A stretch of 64,000 nucleotides of DNA, taken from NCBI RefSeq assembly GCF_028527925.1, contig NZ_JAPESW010000001.1, positions 163,780-227,779 of the forward strand. The letters are read 5' to 3'. Below the pieces are notes generated by a model. That model worked only from the letters and a program-made list of their open reading frames with translations, had not been told where the DNA came from and did no database searches. The stretch is from Cellulomonas fimi (GTDB lineage: Bacteria > Actinomycetota > Actinomycetes > Actinomycetales > Cellulomonadaceae). Of this stretch, positions 26,672-34,860 are shown piece by piece (position 1 is the first letter of the stretch; every line of letters begins with the position of its first letter). The translations under genes were made by a program, and so were the position numbers.

Positions 26672-27793
26672 TCAGCGCGGGCGGAGCAGCCAGGCGTCCG
26701 CGGCGAGCCGGCCGTCGACGTCCGGCAGGTCGGCCAGGACCGACGCGGCCGGGCGCCGCGCGTCGAGCAGGGTGACGACCGCGGCCGCCACCTCGGCCGG
26801 GGACGCGTCGGGCGCCAGGACCGCGTGCCCGTGGTCCGCGAGCCATGCGGCGAGCCCCGTCTCGGTGGTGGCGAGCACGGCGCAGCCGTGCGCGAGCCCC
26901 TCGACGACCGGCAGGCCGACCTGCTCGCGCCACGTGCGGGTCCGCTGCGACAGCAGCACCGCGACGGCGGCGCGCCGCTGGTGCGCGTGCACGTCGGCGC
27001 GCGGCGGGTCGACGACGACCGTCACCTCGGGCCGGTCGACCGCGAAGGCGCGGACCTCGCCGAGCAAGGGCCCCTTGCCGACGAGCGTGAGCCGCGCGGC
27101 GGGACGCGCCTCGACGACCGCCGGCCAGGCCGCGAGCAGCTCGCGCACGCCCTTGCGCTCCTCGAAGGCGCCCACGAACAGGACCAGGTCGGGGTCCTTG
27201 TCGGCGGGCTCGCCGGGTTCGCCGCACGCGCACGCCGTCGGCAGCGCGGGCAGCAGCACGTGCTCCGCGCGGCGCAGGGCCGGCACGCGCGCGGCGTACA
27301 GCTCCTCGGCGGCCGGGGTGCCGAACACGACGCGGTCGACACGCCCGGCGACGTGCGCGATCAGGCGGGCGTCGAGCAGGCGCCGCGCACGCCCGGCCGG
27401 ACCGGGGCGCGCGGGCGGGCGGAAGGGGTCGTCGTTCGCGATCGCGTAGGCGACCACGCGCGCACGGGGCCGGCGGCGCACGAACCGCGCGACGTCCACG
27501 GCGGCGAGGGCGAGCGCGGACCGCCGCAGGCTCGACACCATGAGCGGCTCGTTGATCTCGAGCTCGCGGACGTCCGAGCGGGCGAGCACCCACGCCGCCC
27601 GGGCCGGGCCGGCCTCGACGAGGTCGAGCCCGTGCGCGAGCGCGTCGTCGAAGTCGTAGCGCCGGCGCCGGTAGACGATCGACGCGGGCGCGAGCTCGTG
27701 CGCGCGCTCCAGGTGGGCGGTCCGCAGCGTCTCGTACAGCCGGACGCGCGGCAGCGCGGTGCGGCCGGCGCGCGGCGCGCTCGCTGTCGTCAC
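26672..27793 (-). CDS. GT4 family glycosyltransferase
   Basis: Encodes 373 aa. The GTG at 27793 is preceded by GAGGAGAAG at suitable spacing. The donor domain begins with LVLFVGAFEERKGVRELL, and the conserved C-terminal segment EQVGLPVVEGLAHGCAVL contains the nucleotide-sugar-binding glutamates. No membrane helix is seen. It starts 114 bp from a divergently transcribed glycosyltransferase, so the two share a control region. Sugar specificity cannot be inferred. Confidence 0.88.
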   Translation of the reverse strand: MTTASAPRAGRTALPRVRLYETLRTAHLERAHELAPASIVYRRRRYDFDDALAHGLDLVEAGPARAAWVLARSDVRELEINEPLMVSSLRRSALALAAVDVARFVRRRPRARVVAYAIANDDPFRPPARPGPAGRARRLLDARLIAHVAGRVDRVVFGTPAAEELYAARVPALRRAEHVLLPALPTACACGEPGEPADKDPDLVLFVGAFEERKGVRELLAAWPAVVEARPAARLTLVGKGPLLGEVRAFAVDRPEVTVVVDPPRADVHAHQRRAAVAVLLSQRTRTWREQVGLPVVEGLAHGCAVLATTETGLAAWLADHGHAVLAPDASPAEVAAAVVTLLDARRPAASVLADLPDVDGRLAADAWLLRPR

Positions 27794-27854
27794 AGGGCTT
27801 CTCCTCGTCGTCCGGGTGCCCCCCGGTCGGTCGCGCGGCCGTCCGGCCTGCGGT

Positions 27855-27901
27855 CTCACCCGCTCCGGGCCGCCGTCGCGGGGTGTGCGACAAGATAGCG
27901 T
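27855..27901. promoter_or_regulatory. Divergent promoter region with a leaderless-type -10
   Basis: TAGCGT (27896-27901) ends 6 nt before the GTG at 27908, the spacing seen for leaderless transcripts in actinobacteria; no ribosome-binding site precedes that GTG. A TCACCC motif lies at 27856-27861. On the minus strand TATCTT (27892-27897) might serve the opposite gene. Confidence 0.4.
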
Positions 27902-27907
27902 TCGACC

Positions 27908-28837
27908 GTGCTCGGGATCGTCGTCGTGAGCTACGGCTCCGCCTCGCTGCTGCGCGCGAACCTCGCCGACGTCGACGTCACCGCCCTCCGCCGACCGGCG
28001 ACCGTGGTGGTCGTCGACAACTACAAGGGGGCGCGCGAGCGCGCCGCCGTGCGCGCCGTCACCGCCGAGCAGGGCTGGGAGCTCGTCGAGAACTCCACGA
28101 ACGCGGGGTTCGGTGCGGCGGTCGACACCGGCGTCGCACGCGCTGCGGCGCTCGGTGCGACGGCCGTCGTCGTCGTGAACCCCGACGCCCGCGTCGCGGT
28201 CGATGTGCTGGACGCGCTCGCGGACGCGGTCGCGGCGTCCCCGCGCACGCTCGTGTCGCCCCGCGTCGAGCGTCCGGACGGGCGGCCGTGGTTCACGGGC
28301 GGCGCGCTCGACGTCGCGGGCGGGCGGACGCGCAACGTCGAGGCGCCGCCGACGCCGCTGGCGACCGGGTGGCTGTCGGGCGCGTGCCTGGCCGCCGACG
28401 TCGGCGAGTGGGCGCGCGTCGGCGGCTTCGACGACGACTACTTCCTCTACTGGGAGGACGTCGACCTGTCGGTGCGCTGGACGGCGGCGGGCGGCACGCT
28501 GCAGGTGCGGCACGACCTCGTCGCGGTGCACGACGTGGGCGGGACGCAGGAGACGGCCGGGTCGGCCGCGAAGTCGCCGACGTACTACCGCTACAACTGC
28601 CGCAACCGGCTCGTGTTCGCGGCGAAGAACCTGCCGGCGCGGGACGTGCGCCGCTGGCTGTGGCGTACACCCGCCTACGCGTGGCAGGTGCTGCTGCGCG
28701 GCGGCCGGCGCCAGCTGCTGCGGCCCGTGCGCCCGGTCTGGGCGGTGGTCCGCGGCTCGGTCGAGGGCGTCGGCTGGGCGGTCCGCGCGCTCGTGCGCCC
28801 GGCGTCGCGGCCGGTCCGGACGGAGGTGGCCGCGTGA
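27908..28837 (+). CDS. Family 2 glycosyltransferase, rhamnosyltransferase-like
   Basis: Encodes 309 aa from a GTG that appears leaderless. GT-A motifs include VVSYGSASLL at the N-terminus, NSTNAGFG, the metal-binding-type VVNPDARV, and FDDDYFLYWEDVDLSVR typical of rhamnosyltransferase-like GT2 enzymes. The C-terminal 60 residues are Arg/Trp-rich and may lie against the membrane. Its stop overlaps the next gene (GTGA, 28834-28837), so the two sugars are probably added in succession. Confidence 0.9.
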   Translation: MLGIVVVSYGSASLLRANLADVDVTALRRPATVVVVDNYKGARERAAVRAVTAEQGWELVENSTNAGFGAAVDTGVARAAALGATAVVVVNPDARVAVDVLDALADAVAASPRTLVSPRVERPDGRPWFTGGALDVAGGRTRNVEAPPTPLATGWLSGACLAADVGEWARVGGFDDDYFLYWEDVDLSVRWTAAGGTLQVRHDLVAVHDVGGTQETAGSAAKSPTYYRYNCRNRLVFAAKNLPARDVRRWLWRTPAYAWQVLLRGGRRQLLRPVRPVWAVVRGSVEGVGWAVRALVRPASRPVRTEVAA

Positions 28838-29934
28838 CGCGGGTCGGCGTGGACGCGCACGTGCTCGACGGCAAGTTCCAGGGGTCGCGGACGTGGGTGC
28901 TGGAGACCCTGCGACGCGCGCCGCTGCTCGCGCCCGAGCTGACGTTCGTCGTCTACTCGGGCGACCCGGCGCGCACGGCGTCGCTGCTGGGCGACGTCCC
29001 GGTCGAGCACCGCGTGCTCCCGCCGGGCGGCCCCGTCGGGCGCAACCTGCGGTTCTGGCCGCGGGCCGTGCGGCAGGACCGGCTCGACGTGCTCGTCACG
29101 CAGTACTTCAGCCCGCCGCGGTACCCGGACCGCCAGCTCGTCGTCGTGCACGACGTGCTCTTCGAGACGCACCCCGAGTTCTTCGGGCGCGGCACCCGGT
29201 GGCGCAACAAGGTGCTCGTCGGGTGGTCGGCGCGGCGGGCCGGCACCGTCGCCACGGTGTCCGAGTACTCGCGGTCGCAGATCGCGCGCGTGTACGGGCG
29301 GCCGGCCGACGACATCCTGCTCGTCCACAACGGCGTCGAGGCCACCGTGCCGTCGGGCGGTGCGCTGCCCGCGCCGGTGCCGGACGGGACGCGGTTCGCG
29401 CTCATGGTCGGGCGCCTCGAGCCGCGCAAGAACCTCGCGCTCGCGCTCGACGCGTTCGCGCGCGTCGACGACCCTGACGCACGGCTCGTCGTGGTCGGGC
29501 GCGACGACTTCGAGGACGCGGACACGCTCGCGCGGCTCGCGGCCGAGCCCCGCGCCGTCCACCTGAGCGACGTGCCGCAGGACGCCCTGTGGGCGTTGTA
29601 CCGGCACGCGACGGTGTTCCTCTTCCCGAGCCGCGGCGAGGGCTGGGGCATCCCGGTGCTCGAGGCGCTCGCCGCGGGCACCCCGGTGCTCGCGTCGGAC
29701 GCGACGGCGATCCCCGAGGCCGGCGGTGCGGCGTGCACCTACGTCGACGTCGCCGCGCCCGACGCGGCGGCCTCGCTGGCCGCGCACCTCGCGGACGCGT
29801 TCGCGGGCCGGCTGGCGTTCGACGCCGACGCCGCGCGCCGCCACGTCGAGGCCTTCGGGTGGGACCGGTCCGCCGCCGAGCTGGTCGCCGCGCTGCGCCG
29901 CTCGGTCGCCGCGCAGGAGACCGCCCGGCGCTGA
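28834..29934 (+). CDS. GT4 family glycosyltransferase
   Basis: Encodes 366 aa. The GTG at 28834 has GGAGG seven nt upstream and overlaps the previous stop. GT4 signatures are complete: VVVHDVLFETHPEFF in the acceptor domain, FALMVGRLEPRKNLALAL opening the donor domain (about 188-205), and FPSRGEGWGIPVLEALAAG (about 264-282) with the E-x7-E pattern. Mannosyltransferase-like members share this layout. It is the last glycosyltransferase of the locus and is followed by a terminator-like hairpin. Confidence 0.92.
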   Translation: MTRVGVDAHVLDGKFQGSRTWVLETLRRAPLLAPELTFVVYSGDPARTASLLGDVPVEHRVLPPGGPVGRNLRFWPRAVRQDRLDVLVTQYFSPPRYPDRQLVVVHDVLFETHPEFFGRGTRWRNKVLVGWSARRAGTVATVSEYSRSQIARVYGRPADDILLVHNGVEATVPSGGALPAPVPDGTRFALMVGRLEPRKNLALALDAFARVDDPDARLVVVGRDDFEDADTLARLAAEPRAVHLSDVPQDALWALYRHATVFLFPSRGEGWGIPVLEALAAGTPVLASDATAIPEAGGAACTYVDVAAPDAAASLAAHLADAFAGRLAFDADAARRHVEAFGWDRSAAELVAALRRSVAAQETARR

Positions 29935-30010
29935 GCGTCGGGGTCCGGTGGGCGGGACGCGTGTCCGTCACCCGGACGCGTGATGTGGCGTTCACCCGTC
30001 CGGCCGTCCC

Positions 30011-30032
30011 GTCCGGCGCGCCGGACGCTTTT
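30011..30032 (+). terminator. Terminator-like palindrome with T-tract after the GT4 gene
   Basis: GTCCGG-CGCG-CCGGAC (30011-30026) followed by GCTTTT. It lies 77 nt after the stop at 29934. The T-tract is also part of a TTTTCACCC motif, so the site may be both terminator and regulatory box. Confidence 0.5.
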
Positions 30033-30230
30033 CACCCGCCCATGCGGCGCTAGCAGAAGCGTCCGCCGCGGGTGCGCCGGCTCCCCCGGGTGGCGGAGCG
30101 GGCAGGCCCGGCGGGCGGCCTCGCGAGGCGCGGCGGGACGTGCACGGCAGGTTCGACTGGGCCGTTCGGGGGACGACCTCGATAACGATTTCGTCCGGTT
30201 CGTGCCGTCCCGGGCGATACGCGACGCGCG

Positions 30231-30246
30231 TGTGACATAACTCACC
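30231..30246. promoter_or_regulatory. CRP/GlxR-like binding site
   Basis: TGTGACATAACTCACC matches the CRP-family consensus TGTGA-N6-TCACA except at the last base, including the central TA favoured by corynebacterial GlxR. It lies about 290 bp upstream of the start at 30520 and about 105 bp upstream of a -10 candidate. Binding is inferred from the consensus only. Confidence 0.45.
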
Positions 30247-30519
30247 CGGAGAACTTGTCACCCCGGGCAATCCGGACATTCTCCGGCGAAGGCACAGGTC
30301 AGGGAATGTCCGGAGTTACCGCACGGGCATCTCGGGACATAACGCGTGACATAAAGTTGGGACCCGCGGCCCAAGTCCGGCGGTTTTCCGCCGATAAGTT
30401 GATTGGCGTCGCGCACCGCGGGCCAGGCAGCCCGCAGGTTCTCCCAGGGCTCCGGCCCCGGCCACGACCCGACCCGGTCGAGGGCCCCAGCGACTCTCAC
30501 ACCCCGAGGAGTTCTTCGC

Positions 30520-32142
30520 ATGTCTTCCGCACGCCTGCACGTCCCCGCACCGGTCCGCCGCGCCGCCCTCGCGACGCTCACCGGTGCGCTCACCGTGGGC
30601 CTCGTGAGCCTCGCGCTCCCGGCCTCGGCGACCACCGCCGACTACACCAGCAGCGCGCAGTCGCTCGCCGCCACCACCGCCACCCCCACGACCGTCGCCG
30701 TCGACGCGTTCGGGCGCACGGTGTCCGGCGGCTGGGGCACCGCGACCACGGGCGGCGCCTGGGCCGCGGCCGGCGGCGACGCCGCCGACTACACCGTCGC
30801 GAACGGGACGGCGAAGATGGCCGTGCGCAAGGCCGGCTGGCAGCTCACGTCGTCGCTGCCGAACGTGAAGTCGAGCGACACCGACCTGCGGGCGGTCGTG
30901 AGCCTCGACAAGGCGCCCGTCGGCGGCGCCGTCGACGCCGACGTCACCGGCCGGAGCGTCTCGGCGACCGCGGGCTACCGCCTGCGCGCGAAGGTCCTCG
31001 CCGACGGCAACGTCCGCGCCTCGCTCATCAGCGTCAACGGCTCGACCGTGACGACGCTCGCCTCGCAGACCCTCATGGGCCTCGGCACGACCGGCAAGCA
31101 GCTGCAGGTCCGCCTGGTCGTCACCGGCACCGCGCCCACCACCCTCCAGGCGAAGCTCTGGTCGACCACCGCCACCGAGCCCGCCGAGTGGCAGCTCACC
31201 GCGACCGACGCGACCGCCGCCCTGCAGGCGCCCGGCGGCATCGCGTTCAGCGGCTACACCGGCTCGACCGTGACCAACGCCCCCATCGCGGTGCGCGTGT
31301 CCGACGTGCGCGCGACCTCGACCGAGGCAGCCGTCCCGGCGCCCGTCGTGCCGGGCGTCGTCGGGACCTACGTGCCCGACGCCACGACCACCGGCGTCCC
31401 GAACGGCACCAAGCTCACCGTCCACAACGGCGACCTCACCATCAGCACCGCCAACACCGTGATCGACGGCCTCGACGTGCGGGGCTTCGTGAAGGTCACC
31501 GCGCCCAACGTCACGATCAAGAACTCGATCATCCGCGGCCGTGCGACGTCCGCGCAGACGGCCCTCGTCACGAGCGCGTCCTCGACCGCCTCCGTCACCG
31601 TCATCGACTCCGAGCTCTACAACTCGGCACCCGGTCCCTGGGTCGACGGCGTGCGCGGCTACAACTTCAAGCTCCAGCGCGTGAACCTGCACGACGTCAT
31701 CGACATGGCGCACATCTACGGCGACAACGTCACCATCGAGGCGTCCTACCTGCACGACAACCTGCACTACGAGGTCGACCCCGCCCAGAACAACACCCCG
31801 AGCCACGACGACAGCATCCAGATCCAGAAGGGGAACAACATGCGGATCGTCGGCAACAACATCTCGGGCGCGTTCAACACCGGCATCCAGTTCACCCAGG
31901 ACCAGGGCACCGTCTCCAACGTCACCATCGACAAGAACATGCTCGACGGCGGCGGCTGCACCGTGAACCTCGCCGAGAAGGGCAAGGGGCCCTTCCAGGG
32001 CATCACCGTCAAGGACAACAAGTTCGGGCGCACGACGAAGAACTACAACTGCGCGATCATCGCCCCGACCACCACGGTGGTGACCACCTCGAACAACTAC
32101 TTCACCGACGGCGTGGTCGCGACCGTCCGCAAGGGCAGCTGA
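30520..32142 (+). CDS. Secreted protein: GGWG module plus right-handed parallel beta-helix (540 aa)
   Basis: The ATG at 30520 has GAGGAG upstream. The signal peptide covers about residues 1-39 (ALPASAT). An N-terminal module of about 210 residues begins VDAFGRTVSGGWG and aligns with the C-termini of the giant propeller proteins. From about 285 there is a parallel beta-helix with NVTIKNSIIRG- and NVTIEASYLHDNLHYE-type coils and the strongly conserved QNNTPSHDDSIQIQ. Similar folds occur in polysaccharide lyases and hydrolases, but no known catalytic set is identifiable. It may bind or cut the EPS. The beta-helix is shared with the next gene. Confidence 0.88.
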   Translation: MSSARLHVPAPVRRAALATLTGALTVGLVSLALPASATTADYTSSAQSLAATTATPTTVAVDAFGRTVSGGWGTATTGGAWAAAGGDAADYTVANGTAKMAVRKAGWQLTSSLPNVKSSDTDLRAVVSLDKAPVGGAVDADVTGRSVSATAGYRLRAKVLADGNVRASLISVNGSTVTTLASQTLMGLGTTGKQLQVRLVVTGTAPTTLQAKLWSTTATEPAEWQLTATDATAALQAPGGIAFSGYTGSTVTNAPIAVRVSDVRATSTEAAVPAPVVPGVVGTYVPDATTTGVPNGTKLTVHNGDLTISTANTVIDGLDVRGFVKVTAPNVTIKNSIIRGRATSAQTALVTSASSTASVTVIDSELYNSAPGPWVDGVRGYNFKLQRVNLHDVIDMAHIYGDNVTIEASYLHDNLHYEVDPAQNNTPSHDDSIQIQKGNNMRIVGNNISGAFNTGIQFTQDQGTVSNVTIDKNMLDGGGCTVNLAEKGKGPFQGITVKDNKFGRTTKNYNCAIIAPTTTVVTTSNNYFTDGVVATVRKGS

Positions 32143-32199
32143 CCAGCCCTTCCACCGCGCGACGGCAGCCGGGCCGACCGGCCCGCGCCGGCGCGGCCC

Positions 32200-32235
32200 A
32201 CGGAGCCCGTCCCGGACACCCGGGGCGGGCTCCGT
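32200..32235 (+). terminator. Terminator after the 540-aa beta-helix gene
   Basis: A 16-bp stem (ACGGAGCCCG at its base) with one G-T wobble pair around an ACAC loop, 57 nt after the stop at 32142. Confidence 0.7.
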
Positions 32236-32543
32236 CCGTCGCGGCTCACGAACGGCGGGTGAAGACGTCCCACATGCCGAGATTCGTTGCCCCGCGGTCC
32301 CGACGCAGGTCACGAACAGGTCACGGCCTCCGGGACGCGTGTCCGAGAAGCCGTGATTCCGCCGAATGGGTGTTTCTCCTATAGTCGGCGTGCGCGGCGA
32401 GCCAGGGCCCCGTACGCGACGAAGTCGCAGGCCCGGGCTCCTCGCGGGCTCGGCAGGACCCTCCAGTCACGGGTGCTCCCACCCGTGACGGACCCTGTCG
32501 GATCGCCGCTCGACGACCTGGCCCCGACCCTCGGAGACCGCCC
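32236..32543 (+). promoter_or_regulatory. Promoter and structured leader of the 737-aa beta-helix gene
   Basis: The remainder of a 401-bp gap between the two beta-helix genes. TTCCGC (32357-32362), 17 nt and TATAGT (32380-32385) form a promoter, giving a leader of about 150 nt. Within it GCGAC-GAA-GTCGC is nested in longer GC-rich arms, and a clean hairpin TCACGGGT-GCTCCC-ACCCGTGA lies at 32467-32488, flanked by two GGACCCT copies. A GGGTGAAG motif (reverse orientation of the EPS box) is at 32257-32264. No riboswitch class was recognised. Confidence 0.5.
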
Positions 32544-34757
32544 GTGCGAGGACGACACAGCGAGACGCAGCACCCGCCGACCCACCGCCGCGCAGCGCGA
32601 CCACGCACCGTCGCGCCCTCGCGGCGGCTCGTCACCACGGTCGCCTCCGCTGCAGCGCTCGCCGTCGCCCTCGTCGTCGCGATCATCGCCCCCGCCGAGT
32701 CCGCGCCCATCGGCGTCTACCGTCCCGTCGCCCCGAACCGCGTCCTGTCCGGCACGACGCTCGCCCCCGGCGGCACCGTCACCGTCACGCTCCCCGCGGT
32801 CCCCGCGGGTGCCACGTCCGCGACCCTCCAGGTCACGGCCGCGCGCACGACCGCGGCGACCACGCGGGTGTCCGTCTGCCCGGGCACCGCCGTGACCGAC
32901 GCCTGCACCGCCGCCCCGGCGCTCGTCGTCACCGCCGAGGAGCCCGCGTCCGCGACGGTCTCGGTCCCCGTGAGCGCCGCGCGGCCGACCGTCACGATCC
33001 AGGCGAGCGCCGACACGCGCGTGTTCGCCGACCTGCACGGCTTCGGGGTCGACGCCTCCCAGGGGTCCGTCGCCGAGGACTCGCTCTACGTGCCCGTCGA
33101 CCCGCACCGCGTGCTCGAGACCACGGTCTCCGGCCGGGGCACGACCAGCGTCGCCGTGCCCGAGGCGCCGAAGGGCGCGACCGCCGTCGCGCTGCGCCTG
33201 ACGTCGACCGCCAGCACCGAGACGTCCTACGTCGCGGTGTGCCCCGAGGGCCAGACCGCCGCGACGTGCGCCGCGACGTCGGTGCTCAACCCGATCCCGG
33301 AGCGCGCACGGCAGGCGTCGCTCGTCGTCCGGCTCGGCGCCGGCGGGACGCTGCAGCTCTTCAACCAGCAGGGCGACCACACCATCGCGGTCGACGTCGA
33401 CGGCTGGTACGTCGCGCGGTCCGTCAGCAGCACCGGCGGCAACCTCCAGACGCTCGACGAGCCGGACACGCTCGGCGCGACGGTCGTGAGGTCGGGCGCG
33501 AGCACGTCGCTCCGGCTCGAGGACGTCCCCGCCAACGCGACCGCCGTCCAGGTCCGCCTGACCGCCAAGGGCGCGTGGCGCCCGACCACGGTGAGCGCGT
33601 GCCCGGGCACCGCGGCGTCCGACGAGTGCCGCGAGACGTCCTTCCTCGTCGCGTCGCCCGACGCGCCCGCACGCAACCAGGCGCTCGTCCCGCTCGGCGG
33701 CTCGGCGCGCGACACCATCACGCTCACGTCGACCGACGCGAGCGTGCGCATCACGCCCGAGGTCGTGGGGTACGTCGTCGGCCCCGGCGGCGTGACCGTG
33801 CCGCCTCCGACGCGGACGCCGACGCCCACCGCGACGGCCACACCGACGCCCACACCGACTCCGACAGCCACCGCGACCCCGACGGCCACGCCGACCGCCA
33901 CGGCGACCCCCAAGCCGACCGCGAGCCCGACGCCGACCGCGACGCCCAAGCCGCAGACGACCGCGGCGCCCGGCTCGGTCAAGCCCGGCGCGTCGAACAC
34001 CGGCGTCCCCGCCGGCACGCGCCTGACGGTGCACGAGGGCGACCTCACGGTGACCACGCCCGGCGCGGTCGTCGACTCGCTCGACATCCGCGGGTTCGTC
34101 AAGATCGCGGCGCCCAACGTGACGATCAAGAACTCGATCATCCGGGGCTACGCGACGACGATCCAGCGCGCGCTCGTCACGAACAACACGAGCGGGGCGA
34201 GCGTCCTCATCCAGGACAGCGAGCTCTACGCGCAGGCGCCCTCCGCGCACATCGACGGCGTGCGCGGCTCGAACATCACCGTGCGCCGCAGCAACATCCA
34301 CCACGTGATCGACGTGTTCCACCTCACCGGCGGCAACGTGACGATCGAGTCGTCCTGGCTGCACGACAACCTGCACTACGAGAACGACCCGCTGCAGAAC
34401 AACACCCCGAGCCACGACGACACGGTGCAGATCCAGGCCGGCTCCAACATCACGATCGTCGGCAACACCATCGAGGACGCGACCAACAGCGGCATCCAGT
34501 TCACGCAGGACCAGGGCGTCGTCTCGAACGTGACGATCTCGAAGAACTGGGCCGGCGGCGGCGGGTGCACGGTCAACTTCGCCGAGAAGGGCAAGGGCCC
34601 GTTCCAGGGCGTCGTCATCACGGACAACGTCTTCACCCGCGACCAGCGCGTCGCGAACTGCGCGATCATCGCGCCGTCGAGCACGACCAAGGTGCTGACC
34701 GTCGCCCGCAACACGTGGACCGACGGGAGCCCGGTGAGCGTCTCGCGCGGCGACTGA
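32544..34757 (+). CDS. Secreted protein: three C-x8-C domains, TP linker, parallel beta-helix (737 aa)
   Basis: GTG at 32544 with CGGAGA upstream. A long basic n-region and helix (about 28-52) act as signal peptide or anchor. Three repeats of about 110 aa follow, each with a C-x8-C pair (CPGTAVTDAC, CPEGQTAATC, CPGTAASDEC) and, in the first two, a closing DLHGFGV or DVDGWYV strand. A linker of Pro-Thr-Ala repeats (about 420-475) leads to a C-terminal beta-helix (about 490-737) close to that of the preceding gene, again with NLHYENDPLQNNTPSHDD. The two genes share the beta-helix but carry different N-terminal domains. A role in binding or processing of EPS outside the cell is inferred from location. 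Confidence 0.88.
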   Translation: MRGRHSETQHPPTHRRAARPRTVAPSRRLVTTVASAAALAVALVVAIIAPAESAPIGVYRPVAPNRVLSGTTLAPGGTVTVTLPAVPAGATSATLQVTAARTTAATTRVSVCPGTAVTDACTAAPALVVTAEEPASATVSVPVSAARPTVTIQASADTRVFADLHGFGVDASQGSVAEDSLYVPVDPHRVLETTVSGRGTTSVAVPEAPKGATAVALRLTSTASTETSYVAVCPEGQTAATCAATSVLNPIPERARQASLVVRLGAGGTLQLFNQQGDHTIAVDVDGWYVARSVSSTGGNLQTLDEPDTLGATVVRSGASTSLRLEDVPANATAVQVRLTAKGAWRPTTVSACPGTAASDECRETSFLVASPDAPARNQALVPLGGSARDTITLTSTDASVRITPEVVGYVVGPGGVTVPPPTRTPTPTATATPTPTPTPTATATPTATPTATATPKPTASPTPTATPKPQTTAAPGSVKPGASNTGVPAGTRLTVHEGDLTVTTPGAVVDSLDIRGFVKIAAPNVTIKNSIIRGYATTIQRALVTNNTSGASVLIQDSELYAQAPSAHIDGVRGSNITVRRSNIHHVIDVFHLTGGNVTIESSWLHDNLHYENDPLQNNTPSHDDTVQIQAGSNITIVGNTIEDATNSGIQFTQDQGVVSNVTISKNWAGGGGCTVNFAEKGKGPFQGVVITDNVFTRDQRVANCAIIAPSSTTKVLTVARNTWTDGSPVSVSRGD
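33808..33963 (+). repeat. Low-complexity Thr-Pro-Ala linker repeat
   Basis: Tandem ACG-CCG/GCG-type codons within the 737-aa protein encode a TPTATATPTPTP-like linker of about 50 residues. It is a typical flexible spacer between extracellular domains and is prone to length change by slippage. Confidence 0.8.
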
Positions 34758-34770
34758 CCGCCGCACGGAC

Positions 34771-34812
34771 GACCGAGGCCGGCACCCGATCGACAGGGTG
34801 CCGGCCTCGGTC
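34771..34812. terminator. Bidirectional terminator between the EPS locus and pth
   Basis: A perfect 17-bp inverted repeat (34771-34787 and 34796-34812, beginning GACCGAGGCC) around an 8-nt loop. It lies between convergent stops at 34757 and 34861 and closes the EPS locus against the housekeeping block. Confidence 0.85.
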
Positions 34813-34860
34813 GCGTCCGAGTGGACGGTGCGCCGGCGGCGGTCGCCGACCGCCGCCCGG

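Larger units (their letters stand above)
29935..30519. other. 585-bp regulatory region before the first beta-helix gene
   Basis: No gene is supported here; both strands give only short GC-biased frames. It contains a terminator-like palindrome (30011-30030), TCACCC at 29968, 29992, 30032, 30242 and 30258, a CRP/GlxR-like palindrome (30231-30246), an 11-bp inverted repeat (30271-30281 and 30304-30314), two GACATAA copies 12 nt apart (30336 and 30348) plus a third at 30234, a -10-like TAAAGT (30352-30357), and a CGGCGG-TTTT-CCGCCG hairpin (30378-30393). This density is unusual and suggests complex control of the gene at 30520. Confidence 0.55.

Noticed and set aside
13365..34757. Sortase or LPXTG-type anchoring of the large secreted proteins
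   Set aside because: None of the four ends in LPXTG, a hydrophobic helix and a basic tail; no sortase gene is in the window.
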